A DNA stretch of 64,000 nucleotides. Source: Sistotremastrum niveocremeum HHB9708. Its lineage: Eukaryota > Basidiomycota > Agaricomycetes > Sistotremastrales > Sistotremastraceae. The position numbers were made by a program, and so were the translations under genes. The stretch covers positions 215,519 through 279,518 of the forward strand of contig KV419421.1 of NCBI GenBank assembly GCA_001630475.1. Direction: 5' to 3'. The notes under the pieces are model-generated. The model saw nothing but the letters and a program-made list of their open reading frames with translations. It was not told the origin of the DNA and searched no databases. Of the stretch, positions 48,360 to 61,638 are shown piece after piece. How positions within the stretch are numbered: position 1 is the first letter of the stretch; each line of letters begins with the position of its first letter.

Positions 48360-49681
48360 TCAATCTATAATCTGGACGCCACCGGGTATTTCGCCATGTG
48401 TTGAGTCACCGTGCCCGTGGCCGATAAAAGAACTGATCACAAGGGGAGTAAACATCCCCACAAGGATCAAAAGGACCTTGGCAATCTTTGACACTGCGTC
48501 GGCGTTATTGGTCCCATGAGAAGGCGGCGACGACTCTGATGAAACTGGTTGAAGAACTATAGCCACGTAGAGGAACGTGCCGGCCTATACGTACAACCGT
48601 GGGTTTTAGCGCCCGGTTGTAGAAAAATGAAGAGAAAAAAAGGAAACGTGACAGAGAGGATAGATAACGAGGGAAAAAATGGGGCCTTATGTTTAAAAAG
48701 AGAGCGATGCTTACAGAGACTAATAGCGCGATACCCTGGAATCCGTTTTCGGGACCATATCCTTGGCCAAAAAGAGTCAAGATAGAATACGTGAGGACAG
48801 CTCCAATAGGGGTAGAAGCGGCGAACAAAGCGACGTGTGTGCGGATCTTGTTACGCGGTATAGACGTCGCGAGTAAAGACGTGGTTAACGCTAATGCTGC
48901 TGGAGCTGCAATGAAAAAAGCGACGTATTAGAACGGAATATGAAGGATGCGCAGAGCCAAAACAAAAGAGACTCAAAAAACCGCCAGTAATAGAGCGCAC
49001 GCAAGAGTGACAGAAACTTCGCACCTTTATGGATCGTCAAGGCCAGGAACACAATTAAAGATAAGTCGGTGGCACTTCCGGCTCCTGAGGCGTCGCCTGC
49101 AGATATCGAAGCAGCCCCTAAAGCCAAGCCATCTGCCAGCGCGTGTACGACGAGACCAAGAGTGATCTGGAAAGCCTTGGTAATGTCCGTAGTTGATTTG
49201 GTGGGGCCGTTTGAGAGGCTCAGATCGAAATCGAGTTCGGGATCAATAACGCTGGTTTGCGAGGAGGCAGCTGTCATGTTGTAAGCATTTGAAGATTGGG
49301 GAAGAGCAGCCGGAGCGCTGTGCTCGTCGTGGGAGTGGGAAGAGAACTGCTCGACTAGGAACATGAACCCAAATCCGAACAGCAGGGACAGAGCGATTTT
49401 GGACGAAGGAAATTCGGCTCCTTCGGGTGTTTTCTCTATCAAAGTCTCTATCCCTCTTTGATCAACGATGAGCACGCCATAGTAAACGAAAGCCTCGCGA
49501 AACATGCATACTCTGGTAGAATGATGCCAAAACCTGCACCAAGCAGCAGCCCAGTACCAAACGTAGACAAGTGATCTACGTGGTTTTTGAATATTTTGAA
49601 AGACAAAGGAATAATCGCAATGCCAAAGGCGCCAGCGCCCAGGAGCGTCGACATGACCAGAAGAGTCAGTAAGCTGGACAT
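48360..49681 (-). CDS. ZIP-family zinc transporter, SLC39A9 (ZIP9)-like
   Basis: Moves Zn2+ into the cytosol from the Golgi or outside. Start ATG at 49681: MSSLLTLLVMSTLLGAGAFG, then IAIIPLSFKI, LSTFGTGLLLGAGFGIILPE (helices 1-2). An exon follows with GIETLIEKTPEGAEFPSSK and LLFGFGFMFLVEQFSSHSHD, which includes a His-rich cytosolic loop. The metal site reads LGLVVHALADGLALGAAS (HxxxDG) and, one helix on, LALTIHKAPAAL. The last exons give FAASTPIGAVLTYSIL and VGMFTPLVISSFIGHGHGDS. About eight helices and the short inter-helix loop fit ZIP9. Introns interrupt at about 49500, 49020, 48890, 48700 and 48560. Confidence 0.88.
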
Positions 49682-49811
49682 CGTCCTGTACGACCGCGAC
49701 GGAACGTGTTACGATCGACACGACGGACGGAACGCGCCCTAGAGAATTCAAACTCCGCTGAACGAGAAACAGATTCCCGACATCGCGGCGACACCAACGC
49801 TGGCCATTGCA
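49682..49811. promoter_or_regulatory. Shared promoter between ZIP transporter and capping triphosphatase
   Basis: 130 bases between divergent start codons; promoters must overlap. CG-rich, no TATA box seen. Confidence 0.5.
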
Positions 49812-51002
49812 ATGGACGACGAGCAGATGTATTCAGAACAGCCGCCCTCAGAGGCAGAAGACTCGTCTGCAGACGGCCGTGCTCCTGGAGACGATGATGA
49901 CGACGAGGAACTTGATTTTCTGCCTCGACGCGCGAGCCGATCCCTCTCCGATGCATCTCCCACATTACAGGGCCTGCCTTCAGCTAACGGTCATGATGCA
50001 CGCGGGCCTCCACCCCCTGCTCCCTCCGTACCCTTAGCCTTGTCGATACTCAATGTCGAACCCCTTGATGAATTCATCCGCGAAGTGGCAGATTGGATTG
50101 CCTACCATTTGAAGGGTCGCACAGACTGCGTGGAAGTAGAGGCAAAAATCGGTGTACTAAAAGACCGAAACACGGGTGACCGGATCCGCATGCCTACCCT
50201 CGTGGAAACTAGTGCGTATGTCATTTCATTGCAGAGAAGACGTATTTCTCAAACAGCTATCACTCGTCACTCAGTTCTTCAGCCTGGAACCCCAGACATC
50301 ATCTTTGAATCAAACATGACCAGCGATCAACATCGTCATTTCAATTTACTCCTGAACGAGCTCATGGTATCGCCTCCTCCGGGAGGACAAACATCGTCTC
50401 CCATTCAGTATTCGCACCATTATCTTCTGGATTCGTTCTACAAGTCAGATGCTCACCCGCGAGATAAAGTGCGCGTGACCACAGACGAGAAGACGCGACA
50501 GGTCGTTCAGTGCGTGCGGAAAGTGAAGCTTGGCGACTTGAATATATATTCACCTAAAAGACACGCGGATTGGCGAATCAGCGTGAACCTCGAAATACCA
50601 GGTTCGGACGGCTGTACTCATTTTTCATGTCGATATTGAAACCTGCCCGCAGAGAAGGTACCCACAGGGCCGCCAATACGGACACGGAGAAAGAACAGAA
50701 TGAGTTATACTCATCAACATACCCAGATTGATCTCACTCAGGTCACACAAGAAAGTGACCGAACCGCGCATGTGCGTATGCGTCGTTTATGACGCGACCT
50801 CTCTGCTTATTTTAACCTCTAGACGGAGTTACTCCATGAACTGGAGGTCGAGATCATACCATCGTCCTTACTTCTGTCATACGCGGCTTATCGAGGGGAC
50901 GAATTGGTTGGACAAAGAGAGCGAGACGGATTCGATGAATTGATCAGGGTCTTCGTCAACAATGCACGAATTTTGGTACGAAACAGTGGGAGCTGGTCGT
51001 GA
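49812..51002 (+). CDS. CET1: mRNA-capping enzyme subunit: polynucleotide 5'-triphosphatase (Cet1 type)
   Basis: Removes the gamma phosphate of nascent mRNA 5' ends, the first step of capping, in the nucleus; metal-dependent tunnel enzyme found in fungi but not animals. The first ~85 residues are acidic and Pro-rich (GDDDDDEELDF). The catalytic domain: EPLDEFIREVADWIAYHLKG, CVEVEAKIGVLKDR (metal-binding Glu pair), PDIIFESNMTSDQHRHFNLL, YLLDSFYKSDAHPRDKVRVT, CVRKVKLGDLNIYSPKRHAD, WRISVNLEIP, then RTRRKNRMSYTHQHTQIDLT, and ELLHELEVEIIPSSLLLSYA with FDELIRVFVNNARILVRNS near the stop. The second EE-type metal motif is thus present as HELEVEI. Introns of 46-65 nt at about 50211, 50603 and 50770. 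Confidence 0.9.
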
Positions 51003-53740
51003 CCCATCAAGCCAGGACATTTCCCCATCTCATCTCCATATATATTGCGAGCTCTGCCACCCCTCAAAGAACGCCGTCTTGGACCTTTCAATCCATGCAC
51101 TTTGCCGCGACCGGCCCACCGCGTGTATGCTGAATGAAAATGTCTCTGAGGCCCATCTCTGTAAAGCATCCGAGATCTTCTGGCTCCCTTGCCTGTCAGG
51201 GACGCAACGTACACCAGTTAGATCTTCCCAGATCACCTTGTGATATTCTTCGGTATTTATGTCATTCTGTAAATGCCAGGCACCCTAATGTCACCATATT
51301 AACTCGTTTGACCGCTTCCTGAATCAAGACCTAGCCAAAACTCCGTCGATTGCTCATTGTTTCAGCGAAGGCGATGTCTTTGTGCGCCTTGGAGGGCACA
51401 GATCAAGTTCGTCATGATGCATGTCCGAAAATATAGGCGTTCAGGGTCAAAGCATGGAACTTCAAAGCGTCCGTTTATGTCTGTCCAATATTCCCCCATG
51501 GAACCTTACGACAAGAAGGCCGTCTTCGTTGGATGAGAAGGTCGGAACTCTGAGACTGCGGCCCCCCAAACTCCGGGGTGCTCACCGATTCGTGCCCTTC
51601 CGCGCCTTCTTCTTCTCATCGATTACACTGGCGATACTATCTTGCTCGAACCTGCTTTCTGAGGCAGGGTCGTGGCTCGTCCCTTGATACATATCAAGTT
51701 CACCTTCAAAATCACCGATATCCTGGAGTTCGGTGGCAATGCTTCCTCTTTCACGGAAGTTTTTCAGTGTTTGGAGCTAGGGATGGTCGATATGAGAATT
51801 CGAAAGCCATTAATCTTGCTTACCCAGACGCCAGCTGGACCTAGACGCCCTCGGATGATCATCATCGTTTGGGCTAGAAGCACAGCTCCTGGACGCGTTG
51901 CTTATCTTGACTAAACGTTTGAAGCGTGGGCCGTACATCCACGCCTTGCCCGACTTCGCCGTAGTAAAACGAAGGATCCGGTGTTTTTGCTATCATAAAG
52001 TTAAGGCATGGTGAGACCGCGAACCAAAGGATGTCCGACGGAACTGTTAGCCGTGTATGAGTTCGGTTCGGTTAAAGAACCTCTCACCTTGAAGAGAAAG
52101 ATGTCGCGAGATGTGCAACCTGGTTGCAAAGACGGGCAAATACGACCGGTCAGGACCGCTAGCGATAATTAAATGTTCATCTAGATGTTCAGAGCGTAGC
52201 AAGAGCTTCGATAACGGTGGCCATGGAGAAACAGCGGTGTTCCAGTGGACAGACATAGCAGTATACCAGCCTATGCCTCAACGACATTCTGTCTTCTTCG
52301 CTCAAATGCTGGAAAATGTATGCAGAACCTCGTTCTCGTTGACTGGGGCTCCATGGAACCAGGAACAGAAGAAACCGGCCTTCCAACAAGGAAAAAAAAG
52401 TAACAGAGCGCAGAAACTAATCATCCGCGAGTGTTAACCGAAGATAAGACGTAAATCTATAGATCGGGCTCAGATGATCGCCATTGAGTTTCCTTTTTGA
52501 GCTCGATCCGAAAACCTGGCCTGACACAGCGCTTCGCAGTGCACGTAGTGTCATTAGCACTAGTGAGCCGGACCAGAAGTTCGATTCGCAAACGAAGGAA
52601 ACTTGGACTGGTTGATCGAAAAGCATCACAAATGGAAGCATTTTGAAACAAATCAATACCGCAATGACCACCTCAGTCCTTGCCTCAGTCTCATTGATTA
52701 TGACAACATCACAAGTGAAACATACTGTATCAATGAGACGGGTCCCAGTATTTTCTACTGGGGGAGCTTTTAGAAGTATAGGCGAGGCTCCATAGCTGCG
52801 GGGTCAGTGCTATCCGGCGGATAGAACCCCCTGTTCTGAAGAATTGTGCCATACTGCCGCTGGCCCTGGAGAATACATAGCAAGTCATGATTATTTTGCC
52901 ATCCAAATTCAGGCAAAGCGTCACCACCCCATGCTTCATGACTGATATTATAAGTGACCTGAGTATTCTTGATAAAGATTAAGCTTGTCTACACTGGCAG
53001 GGATCAGAACTGGTCGCACTCCCTTCCTCTGTCAGGGGCTCATGCTCAGAGTGAATGATGCATACATAGTATATATATATTGGGGCAGTCCGCATCACAG
53101 ATAGGGCCATAGTCCGGCGATGATAGATCACTCCAAAAGGTGTGTCCACTATAGCAAGCAATGTGCGACGATCATGTACCAAACCGCCGACGATAATATC
53201 CTGAAGCAAGGACAAGTTGCTTATAAAACCATGGCAATGCAGTCAGATAATTTGGTCCAGGAGGGGAGGCCGATATAATATTACGTTGATTCTGTGTGAT
53301 CCCCGTCGACTTTTCGTCCCGCATGAAAGAATCCATAATTATACAGCGAGCATGCGACTCAGACTGGAAATTCAAGCCTGCTAAAGATTATCAAATCTGC
53401 ATGCTGGTTTGAATATGTAGCCAGTATTGGAAAGAATCAAATGCTGCGACATCCTGGCCGTGCCATGATGCTCGATTGCGGGGCGAATTCAGGATTACAA
53501 ATATATTGAGGTTGAGCGTTGAGCGATGATCATGAACGAACTTGCAGGCGGAGTTTGAACCTCTCGAGTTCCAATTATGGTCCTCAGTGCCGTAGCCGCG
53601 ACAAACCATTGACTGCATTCTTTCCCTTCTCCTTTCTGATCCTGTAACTATTAATTCATCCCTTTCATTCATTTAACACGACGACGAGCAATCATCGAGC
53701 GCGCCCCGCCCGCACCCGCTCGTCTTCCGAGTCGGGCGGC
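51003..53740. other. Gene-poor tract of about 2.7 kb
   Basis: No supported gene. ORFs are under 110 codons, unrelated to anything I recognise. An AT repeat (AGTATATATATATTGG, about 53069) is the only simple-sequence feature noted. The last 200 bases lie in the promoter and leader of the septation kinase. Confidence 0.4.
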
Positions 53741-56700
53741 ATGGCGGCGTCGCCAACCAGTAACGATGGGAAGACTGTCGACAAATACGTGAGCGATTCT
53801 GTTTTCTACGTGTGTGGACGCGTCAATGAATCCTTTGAATAGCAATTAGGGGACTCTCTGGGAAAGGGCGCGTTTGGGCAGGTTTACCGTACGTGGCAAT
53901 GCCGTTGTCGAGGTGGCACTGGTAGAACTTCTATCTCCAGGAGCGTTGAATTTCACTACCGGAGAGGTTGTCGCAGTCAAGCAAATTCAGCTTACTGCCA
54001 TTCCCAAGAGTGAGATTGGAGACATTATGGTCAGTTTTTTCTGGTCTGCATTTCCGATCATACTACTGACTCAATTGGGCAGTCTGAAATTGATCTACTC
54101 AAGAACTTGAATGTACTCTGTGCACTATCATCTTTATCGCTCGGAGAGCTCACTTTGATCTTCAGCACGCCAATATCGTCAAGTACAAAGGCTTTGTCAA
54201 GACGCGTGAATTTCTCTATATAATTTTAGAGTGAGATTACGAATTTCGATGCTTGAACATTCTTCACGGATCATCCAGGTATTGTGAGAACGGGTCGCTA
54301 CACAACATCTGCAAAAAATTTGGGAAGTTCCCGGAGAATCTGGTTGCGGTCTACATTTCTCAAGTCCTTGAGGGTTTGGTATATCTACACGACCAAGGTG
54401 TTATCCATCGAGACATTAAAGGTACTGGTGATTCTCAGGAGCTTAATATTGAGCTGACGATGTGGGACAGGCGCAAATATCTTGACGAACAAAGACGGTT
54501 GCGTCAAGCTAGCGGATTTCGGCGTCGCCAGCAATACGGCAGCTGCGAATGCTGATGATGGCGCGGTTGTGGGAAGTCCTTATTGGAGTGCGTGTCGCTC
54601 ATGTCAGAGACGCGCCTTACTTATCGAGAGCAGTGGCTCCTGAGGTCATTGAACAGTCTGGCGCAACCACAGCTTCAGACATCTGGTGTGTTCAATCATG
54701 GAGTCTCACTTCGTCCACACTGATCCCTTATGCAGGAGTGTTGGCTGTGTAGTCATTGAACTACTCGAAGGAAAACCGCCTTATCATTTCCTCGACCCAA
54801 TGCCGGCGCTCTTTCGCATTGTGCAAGATGATTGCCCTCCTATCCCGGAGGGCGCGTCACATATTGTCAAGGACTTTCTTTACCACTGCTTCCAGAAAGA
54901 TGCGAATCTTCGGGTTTCCGCCAAGAAGCTGCTGAAGCATTCTTGGATGGTTTCCGCTCGAAAACATATGCATGCCAAAACGCCAGATCCAGCCCAGACT
55001 GGCGGGCCTGTCAATTTGCGGGCGCCTAATTATAATTTCGATGAAGCTGTCTTGAAAGTGCAAGAATGGAACCAGGCTCTAAAATGTGAATAGTTCTTTG
55101 AAAGGGCTGATAGATCTCTAACCATGCCTACAGCACCTACAAGGACCATGAAAAATGGTACACCACGAGGAAAACCTTCTGCGTACACTGTCCGACCCGG
55201 ATCCCCCAGCCCTTCGTCACTTGACATATATGCCCCGTCATCTCTCGGCTCAGCTGGTATGGGCTGGAAAATGCCAGCTTCGAACATGAAACCCACGGGG
55301 GCACCGTTGGGCCCCAGCGAAAGAGCTCGCGAACTACCTGTGGCTCCACCAATGCCTGAAGAGCAAACGGACAATTGGGATGATGATTTTGAGGGAGGAA
55401 TTTCTATTACTAAGATTCATGGTTCGTGCGAGGCGCTCCGGGGATCTACCAATTGACATTTTCTCCAGCCCTGGAGAAAACCACCATAGAAGAGGATAAG
55501 GACGACAAGCAGGAGCAGGACTGGAACGCTCAAACAATTAAGCCGACGCACCGGAGTCCCTCTGGTGTCTCTTACCGTTCTCTGACCAGCTCGCCTCAAT
55601 CTGCCATCACCCCAATAGTAGAAGACTACTCAGATATAGCTGGCGAAGAAGACGAGGGCCTCCTAATGGAAAAAGTTGCCAATTTCAAGGTGCGACGGAT
55701 ACCTGATAACTGAACTGTTTCTGAAGATATCCCCACAGATAAAGAATTCCTCTAAGCGAGGGCTATTCCATCCGAGCGATATCAAGACTGTTGGCTTGAC
55801 CTCAGATTCTTCTATACCTAAAAGCGCGCCACCTTCGTCGGTTTCTACCGTCTCTTCAGTTTCCACACCATCCATACTTTCTACTCCTTCTGTAGCGTCC
55901 AAGCCTAATGAAACTCGTCGCAGTCCGCCCTCGCTCCAAGATCTGCCTTCCCGGCCGTCTTCCCATTCGAGATCAACATCATTTGCAGGTGGATCGAGCA
56001 CGCGCTCTGACGGAAAGCGAACGCCGAGTCAAGCGGAGTTGCAGCGCTACACGGAAAATGAAGAAGAAGATTACGAAGAAATCTTCGGGAAACCAAACGC
56101 ATTTTGTATGGAATGGCTCATGTGTCTTGATAGCCGGCTGATTGTTCCACGTAGCGTCGGAGCAACCTATGCAGACTTTACAGCTTAATACGCGCCTCTC
56201 GAACAAATCATGGGTGCGCTTCTTTCTTCTCAACTCAGAAGAGTGTAGCTTATGACTCAACTCAGCTCGGAGACGATGACGACAACGAAGAAGACCCTTT
56301 CGCTGAAATCGACGAAGGTTTCGTCGAGGACGATCTCGAAACAAACCTGAATCGGGACAAGCATGCCAGACTGTGTGCGAGCGTCAATCAACTTATAGAT
56401 GAGCTAGTCCCCAAGGCTCCGGACTTTAATCTGCGGGACACCTGTGATCAATTGGTTCTTTATATTCTATCTCCTCGATGCATGCTTATCTAACTCGCAG
56501 TCAGATCGCTATCATCGCCGACGCTCCTGAGATGCAAATGCAACTAGTATCGTCTCACGGGATGTTGGCTATCTTGGAAATCCTAGAGTCGAAGCCTTCT
56601 CGAGAGGTGGCCTTAAAATTATTGCAGATTGTTAATCTGGTATGCTTCTTGCCTCACAAGTTTTGTCTGATGTTGACCCTGCCAAGCTCGTAACTGCAGA

Positions 56701-58621
56701 CATAGGGTTCCTGGAAAGTTTCTGTTTGATAGGGTGAGAATTTACGCCTCGGATGTCATGTACTATCCTGATGAAGGTATCCAGCGGAATTCCCGTAATG
56801 ATGGGTGTGTAACCACGCACCGGCCGTTCACACTTTTCCCTGATTTTTTATGCAGAGTTTACTTCCAAAAAATATTCTGCTGAGAGCCGAATTGAAGCCT
56901 CTAATTTTGTTCGGTTGCTATGCCATACTTCTGTGTTGACCTTGCAGATGTTTATTGCGTAAGTCGGGCGCCTTGACGATGTTTGAGCGGAATTCACCGA
57001 CATAAGCCTCACAGTTGCCGGGGATTGAAGGTACTCGTAGATCTCTTGGATGAAGACTACGTCAACCAGACAGACCTTGTAACTCGTGCTCTGGACGGAA
57101 TTGGTAGCGTCTTCGAGCTTCAAAGCCCAACACCGAAGAACGATTTCTGTCGCATGTTCATCCGCGAAGGGCTTTTAGACCCATTGTCGTCTGCTCTGGT
57201 GAACATAATGACGGCAGCGGGAGAGGCCGCTCACGAGATGAGATCCAAGATTATTCAAATCATCCTTGTATTCAGCCAGGTCTCGCAATCTGACGTGCAC
57301 GTTAGAACGGCCATGGGCACCAGGCAAGTCGTCAGACGTGAGTTTAGTCGAAAATTCGAGAATTCTGCCGATCTGATCTTCAACATGAACAGGTCTTTTG
57401 CGAGCTTGCGAGCTTCTGGAACCCGAACACCTCATTCACATGCTTAAGGCTATCAAACACCTATCAATGAGCGCCAATCTCCTGGACGTTCTGCAGAACT
57501 CGAACAGCATCGATATACTTGTCCGGCTTCTGGATGAACATGGCACTGGGCCACATGGAACTGTGAGTTCTCTTTGCGCCGTCACTCCTTTAAGAGAATT
57601 TATCAATCGGACAAATAGGAAATGTCCAATCATATCTTCCACACATGCTACAATCTTTGTCGGTTGAACAAGTCTCGGCAAGAAGAGGCCGCGCAGGCTG
57701 GCATTATCACTCACCTGAAGAGAGTCATCGATTCTGCGTCTCCTCTCAAACAATTCGCTCTTCCCATTTTCTGTGATCTGGCTAGCGCGACTAAGAGCTG
57801 CCGAACATTGCTATGGCACCACGACGGATTACACGTTTATATTGTTCTCCTTGATGATCCATACTTCCAAGTCAGCGCACTGGAAGCCATCCTCTCATGG
57901 TATGATATTCGACTGATATTGAGGATTATCTGATCAATACTTGCCCAGGCTTCAAGACGAGACCGCACGAGTGGAAGACGATCTTTCAAAACCTGAGGCG
58001 CTTGAAGCCATCATGAAGTGCTTCGTCACCGCGAAAGCGAATTCCTTTGAGAATCTCCTCGACCCTCTCCTGAAAATCTTCAAACTGTCGCACGAAGTGA
58101 CAACTGGGGTTGCATCACGTTCACGTTTCATTAAACGCCTGCTGGATAGGCTGAGCCATCATAATAAGGCTGTTGTGCGCCTGAACCTCCTCAGGATTTT
58201 GCGTGCCGTCTGCGATGCACATCCAGATCGTTCGAGCATCGTGGAGAAATACGGTATTCTGGCTATCGTCGAAAGACTGAGCAGGCAGGATGGAGCCATC
58301 TTAGTACGCGAATTGGCAAGAGAGATGATTCCAGCCATCAAGACTCGATCCCCTCTCCTCCCTACTACTCCCACACTCTCCACACCTGCATCTAGTATAG
58401 GCTTGGGCAAAGCTCCTGGGAACGGAAATCCTCCCCGTGGAGGTGGTTTGGCTCCGAAACCCAGAGGCATGAGAAGAATGGCCTCTGAGGCATCCATGTC
58501 TTTGGAAGGCAAAGCTTCCCTCGATCACAATCCGACGACACCCGCTCCGTCTCGTCCTGCGTTGAAGGTTCGCCGAACCTCTCGGGCCAAGTTGGGTGAC
58601 ATAGCCTGGCGGGATCGGTGA
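53741..58621 (+). CDS. sepH: Septation initiation protein kinase, SepH/Cdc7 (S. pombe)/Cdc15 (S. cerevisiae) type
   Basis: STE-type MAPKKK-like serine/threonine kinase of the septation initiation/mitotic exit network, acting at the spindle pole body. Kinase domain about residues 17-275: [16 protein letters not shown] (P-loop), [10 protein letters not shown] (catalytic Lys), [113 protein letters not shown] and [14 protein letters not shown]. After the kinase comes [14 protein letters not shown], conserved in SepH, and a long Ser/Pro-rich acidic linker with an [10 protein letters not shown] motif. The C-terminal ~500 residues form armadillo-like helical repeats. Many introns (at least 16), so exon ends in the linker are approximate. 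All catalytic motifs are intact. Confidence 0.93.
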
Positions 58622-58819
58622 AAAGACTATGAGCTCTTCACCTTCAATTTGCATCTTTTCGTTCTTTGTCTTCCAATCATCGCATCATTTGTAGAATATA
58701 GCACATTCATCATACTCATAATTCATTGCAATACACCCCAATACGTTGGATTTGACGGGATTAAATTGATGGCCAGACAAGAACAAGCCGTGAACAGGAT
58801 TAAGTGTGAGGGGACGATG

Positions 58820-59692
58820 TCATCGTCGGGCAAAGGGTATCTGGAATCCGGAAAGCAGTGCTCTTGCCCGTGCTTGAGCTCCTACTCCTTGTGCATTGGT
58901 GATGAAATGAATGTGGAAGCCATGCATTCGCGTATATGCATCGACGTTGACCTCGATCTGGGGGAACAAAGCCATGGCAGCTGGTGGAAGACCAAACGAT
59001 ACAACGCCAGAGACTGCGCTGGGTGTGTTCGGTGATGCTGACGGAGCAGGAAGGAGTACGCCCGAAAACTCCTTCATTCGAGGCAACACGAAATCGACGA
59101 GCGTGCTGAGGAAAGTCCACATCTTCTCTCCTTTCATGTCGACCTTGACACCACAAGGCAGGCCAGGCCGAATCCATCCCCCCTCTGTCGACTTCCCTCG
59201 CACAACCTGCACACCTTCTCGCGTATGTCTTCCTCCACCGCCTTGCGTCTCCCCGGAAAGTGCGCGGAAAGCCATGATTGCCGGTAGCAGATTGCTACGG
59301 TTCGCGATGGCCTCCTTCACCATGCAGTGAAGTTGTATTCGTTCAAGGCGAATAACATTCTCTGGAGCGTCTGGTGGCAGAGGCTTCTTGCCCAACCGTG
59401 ATCCACCAACTGGAAGATTTTTACGGTTTTTCGTATATGGGTTTTCGGGATCGTATGTGAGGCGAATTTGTCGAGGTTCGGGTCGTGGTTTGGACTCATG
59501 ATGATAGGTGAGATACATCAAGTCGTCCTTGAGGGTATTGTGATAGTGGTCTGCTAATCGCGAGGCATGGGTGTCGCGTATGACAACGTTGCAGGGAGGA
59601 GTAGGGAGAAGTGTTCGTCTTCGCCATCGTGGTTCATCTTTCAAAGACATCCCACGAGGCCGTAGTTTGGGCAGTCCACCAGCTCTCTGCAT
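58820..59692 (-). CDS. MRPL7: Mitochondrial 54S ribosomal protein uL5m (MRPL7 type)
   Basis: Large-subunit protein near the central protuberance of the mitochondrial ribosome. A single exon of 290 aa. The N-terminus is basic and fits a presequence (MQRAGGLPKLRPRG). Ribosomal L5 landmarks: CMVKEAIANRSNLLPAIMAF, VVRGKSTEGGWIRPGLPCGV, KVDMKGEKMWTFLSTLVDFV, LPRMKEFSGVL, FPQIEVNVDAYTRMHGFHIH, and a C-terminal helix ARARALLSGFQIPF. Length and order suit fungal MRPL7. It converges on the septation kinase with 198 bases between stops and is divergent from the first F-box gene (155 bases). Confidence 0.92.
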   Translation of the reverse strand: MQRAGGLPKLRPRGMSLKDEPRWRRRTLLPTPPCNVVIRDTHASRLADHYHNTLKDDLMYLTYHHESKPRPEPRQIRLTYDPENPYTKNRKNLPVGGSRLGKKPLPPDAPENVIRLERIQLHCMVKEAIANRSNLLPAIMAFRALSGETQGGGGRHTREGVQVVRGKSTEGGWIRPGLPCGVKVDMKGEKMWTFLSTLVDFVLPRMKEFSGVLLPAPSASPNTPSAVSGVVSFGLPPAAMALFPQIEVNVDAYTRMHGFHIHFITNAQGVGAQARARALLSGFQIPFARR

Positions 59693-59847
59693 CCTCGAAT
59701 AGCTTCAAGCTTTAGGCTTCCAGTTGCAGTTTTGCCTTTCTGGACTGGGAAGTGGCGGAAATGGTCCAGGCGGGATCCGGAACCGGCTCTCAATTTTTAC
59801 TTTCCTCCTAAATCTCTATTGCTTTCATTGTGATAAATAAGTGAAAA

Positions 59848-61638
59848 ATGCCTGTCAAAAAGCTTGATATATCGGAAGCAACAATCGAAGAGCTGACCAC
59901 AGCTCTGACGAGCAAGATCAGGCTGGAGCAGTGAGTTGACCCGACAAATAGAGGTTAGCGATCTAACATGGTTTCTTGAGCAACATCACGATCCCAAGCC
60001 TAAAGATGAAACGCTTTGCAGACAGTGGCATAAAGACTGTCAAACCTCTGTTCGAAGAAAAAGTAGCTACTTTGAACAAAGTGGAACATTGCCTTCTCGA
60101 GACTCGCGCTCTCATCCGCCGGTCACTCAATCAGGAGTCGATGCTACTCCGACTTCCTGAAGAAATCATCGTCAAAATATTCCTGAGCTACAACGAGGAT
60201 CACCACTACCCGGGCTTCATAGGAAGTGCGTCTGCTGGAAACCTCGAGCAGCTGGGCCGGCTACTTATTCCTAGCCAGATGTGCGTGGATTTCTCTTTCA
60301 TGTTAGTACAAACGCTCACTCATCCCTCGCTTCAACAACAGCTGTTCGAGCTTACGACAAGTCTGTCTCGGAGCACCAGGCCTTTGGAGTGAAATCAATC
60401 TGCTCTGGCCGGTGGACGTTATCGACGCTTACACGATCAGAGCGCGAGGGGCGGGGCTTTCCTTGACTGTACCGGCATGCAGGGAAAGAGAAGTTTTCAA
60501 GTCTCAAGAGGTCTTCGAACAAAGACTTCAGTTCTGTGCCAACTTCTTGCCCAGGAATATGCATATGATCAGATCACTGGATCTGACCATACTCTGGTAT
60601 CGAGACCTGAACGGTATCGACGCTCTTTGGAACAGCATTCGGCATCTACCTGCTCCGAGACTTGAGAGCTGTATGCTTTCGGGTCGTTCGTGGGAGGAGA
60701 GATACAGCCTTGATGGACTGTTCTCACACGAAGCCCCTTTCCTGAAGGAGTTGGTCGTGGCGAGTTATACTTTTCACCAGTTTGATCTCAGCCCCTTTCA
60801 ATCTTTGACCATTCTTGACCTATATTTCGACGATCCTGCGTCTCTCGAGTCCATCTCTCAAATCCCACGCATTGTCTCGCGATGTCCTAGGCTAAGGACT
60901 TTGAGACTGTGTGGGCCTGACAACGAAGGCATCGTCGAATATGTCGAGCCTTTATCCGCTCCAGTAACCGAACTCTCGGACTGCGTCGACGTCGACATAG
61001 CAGCCTTCTTCTCAGATCACATTGTCTACCTGCTTTCGGCCATCTCTCTCCCTTCGGTACACGATCTCACTATTGAAGGAATAGTCAGAGAAGCCGAGGA
61101 GGAAAGACCGTACAAATCTATTTACTCTTCATTGCCTGCGTCTTTCAAGGAAAATGTCATTGACTCCCAGTTGGTGACGTTTGGATTGCAAGGTTTTGGA
61201 ACCAAGCTTCGGACAATGACTGGGAAGCGTTTCAATCTCGACTTGGCGGAACGCCAGAGTATGCAGTTTGGGGATGCCTGGACAAGCGCCAAAATTAGCG
61301 AGTTCATAGCTGGGGCGTTCCAAGAAATGCAGCTCAAGCCAAAAACCATATCTTTCGTCACCGACGAGCACTTCCCAGTCCCGCTCTACACTCGAGACAC
61401 GTGGAAAACCATTTTTCTCGCCGCTTCCTCCGTCGATAGAATCATCAGCGACGGATACATCTGCCAGCATCCTTTCCTCGAAGCCTTGACAGAGTCAAAC
61501 CTCATGTGTCCTTCTTTGCAATTCCTGGACTTACGAGGCCCACCTCCTGATCATATAAACGAAGACGACGCGTTTGCCTTGATCGGTCGCGAGGGCGTAT
61601 ACATGAGGGTCTTCCGAGATGACTTGAACGGTGCATGA
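59848..61638 (+). CDS. F-box protein with leucine-rich-like C-terminal half, copy 1
   Basis: Probable substrate adaptor of an SCF ubiquitin ligase. Starts MPVKKLDISEATIEELTTAL; intron 1 (about 59931-59980) joins to a helical segment KTVKPLFEEKVATLNKVEHC. The F-box reads LLRLPEEIIVKIFLSY, interrupted by an intron after PSQ-AT (about 60281-60342), then CSSLRQVCLGAPGLWSEINL and LWPVDVID. The rest (about 400 residues) has repeated L-x-x-L-x-L motifs such as LKELVVASYTF and LTILDLYFDD, like the irregular LRR of basidiomycete F-box families. Substrate unknown. It is the upstream member of a tandem pair; the downstream copy has the same two intron positions and the shared phrase EINLLWP. Confidence 0.82.

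Noticed and set aside
58911-59330. 139-codon plus ORF opposite the uL5m gene
   Set aside because: Shadow of a conserved ribosomal protein; no motif of its own.
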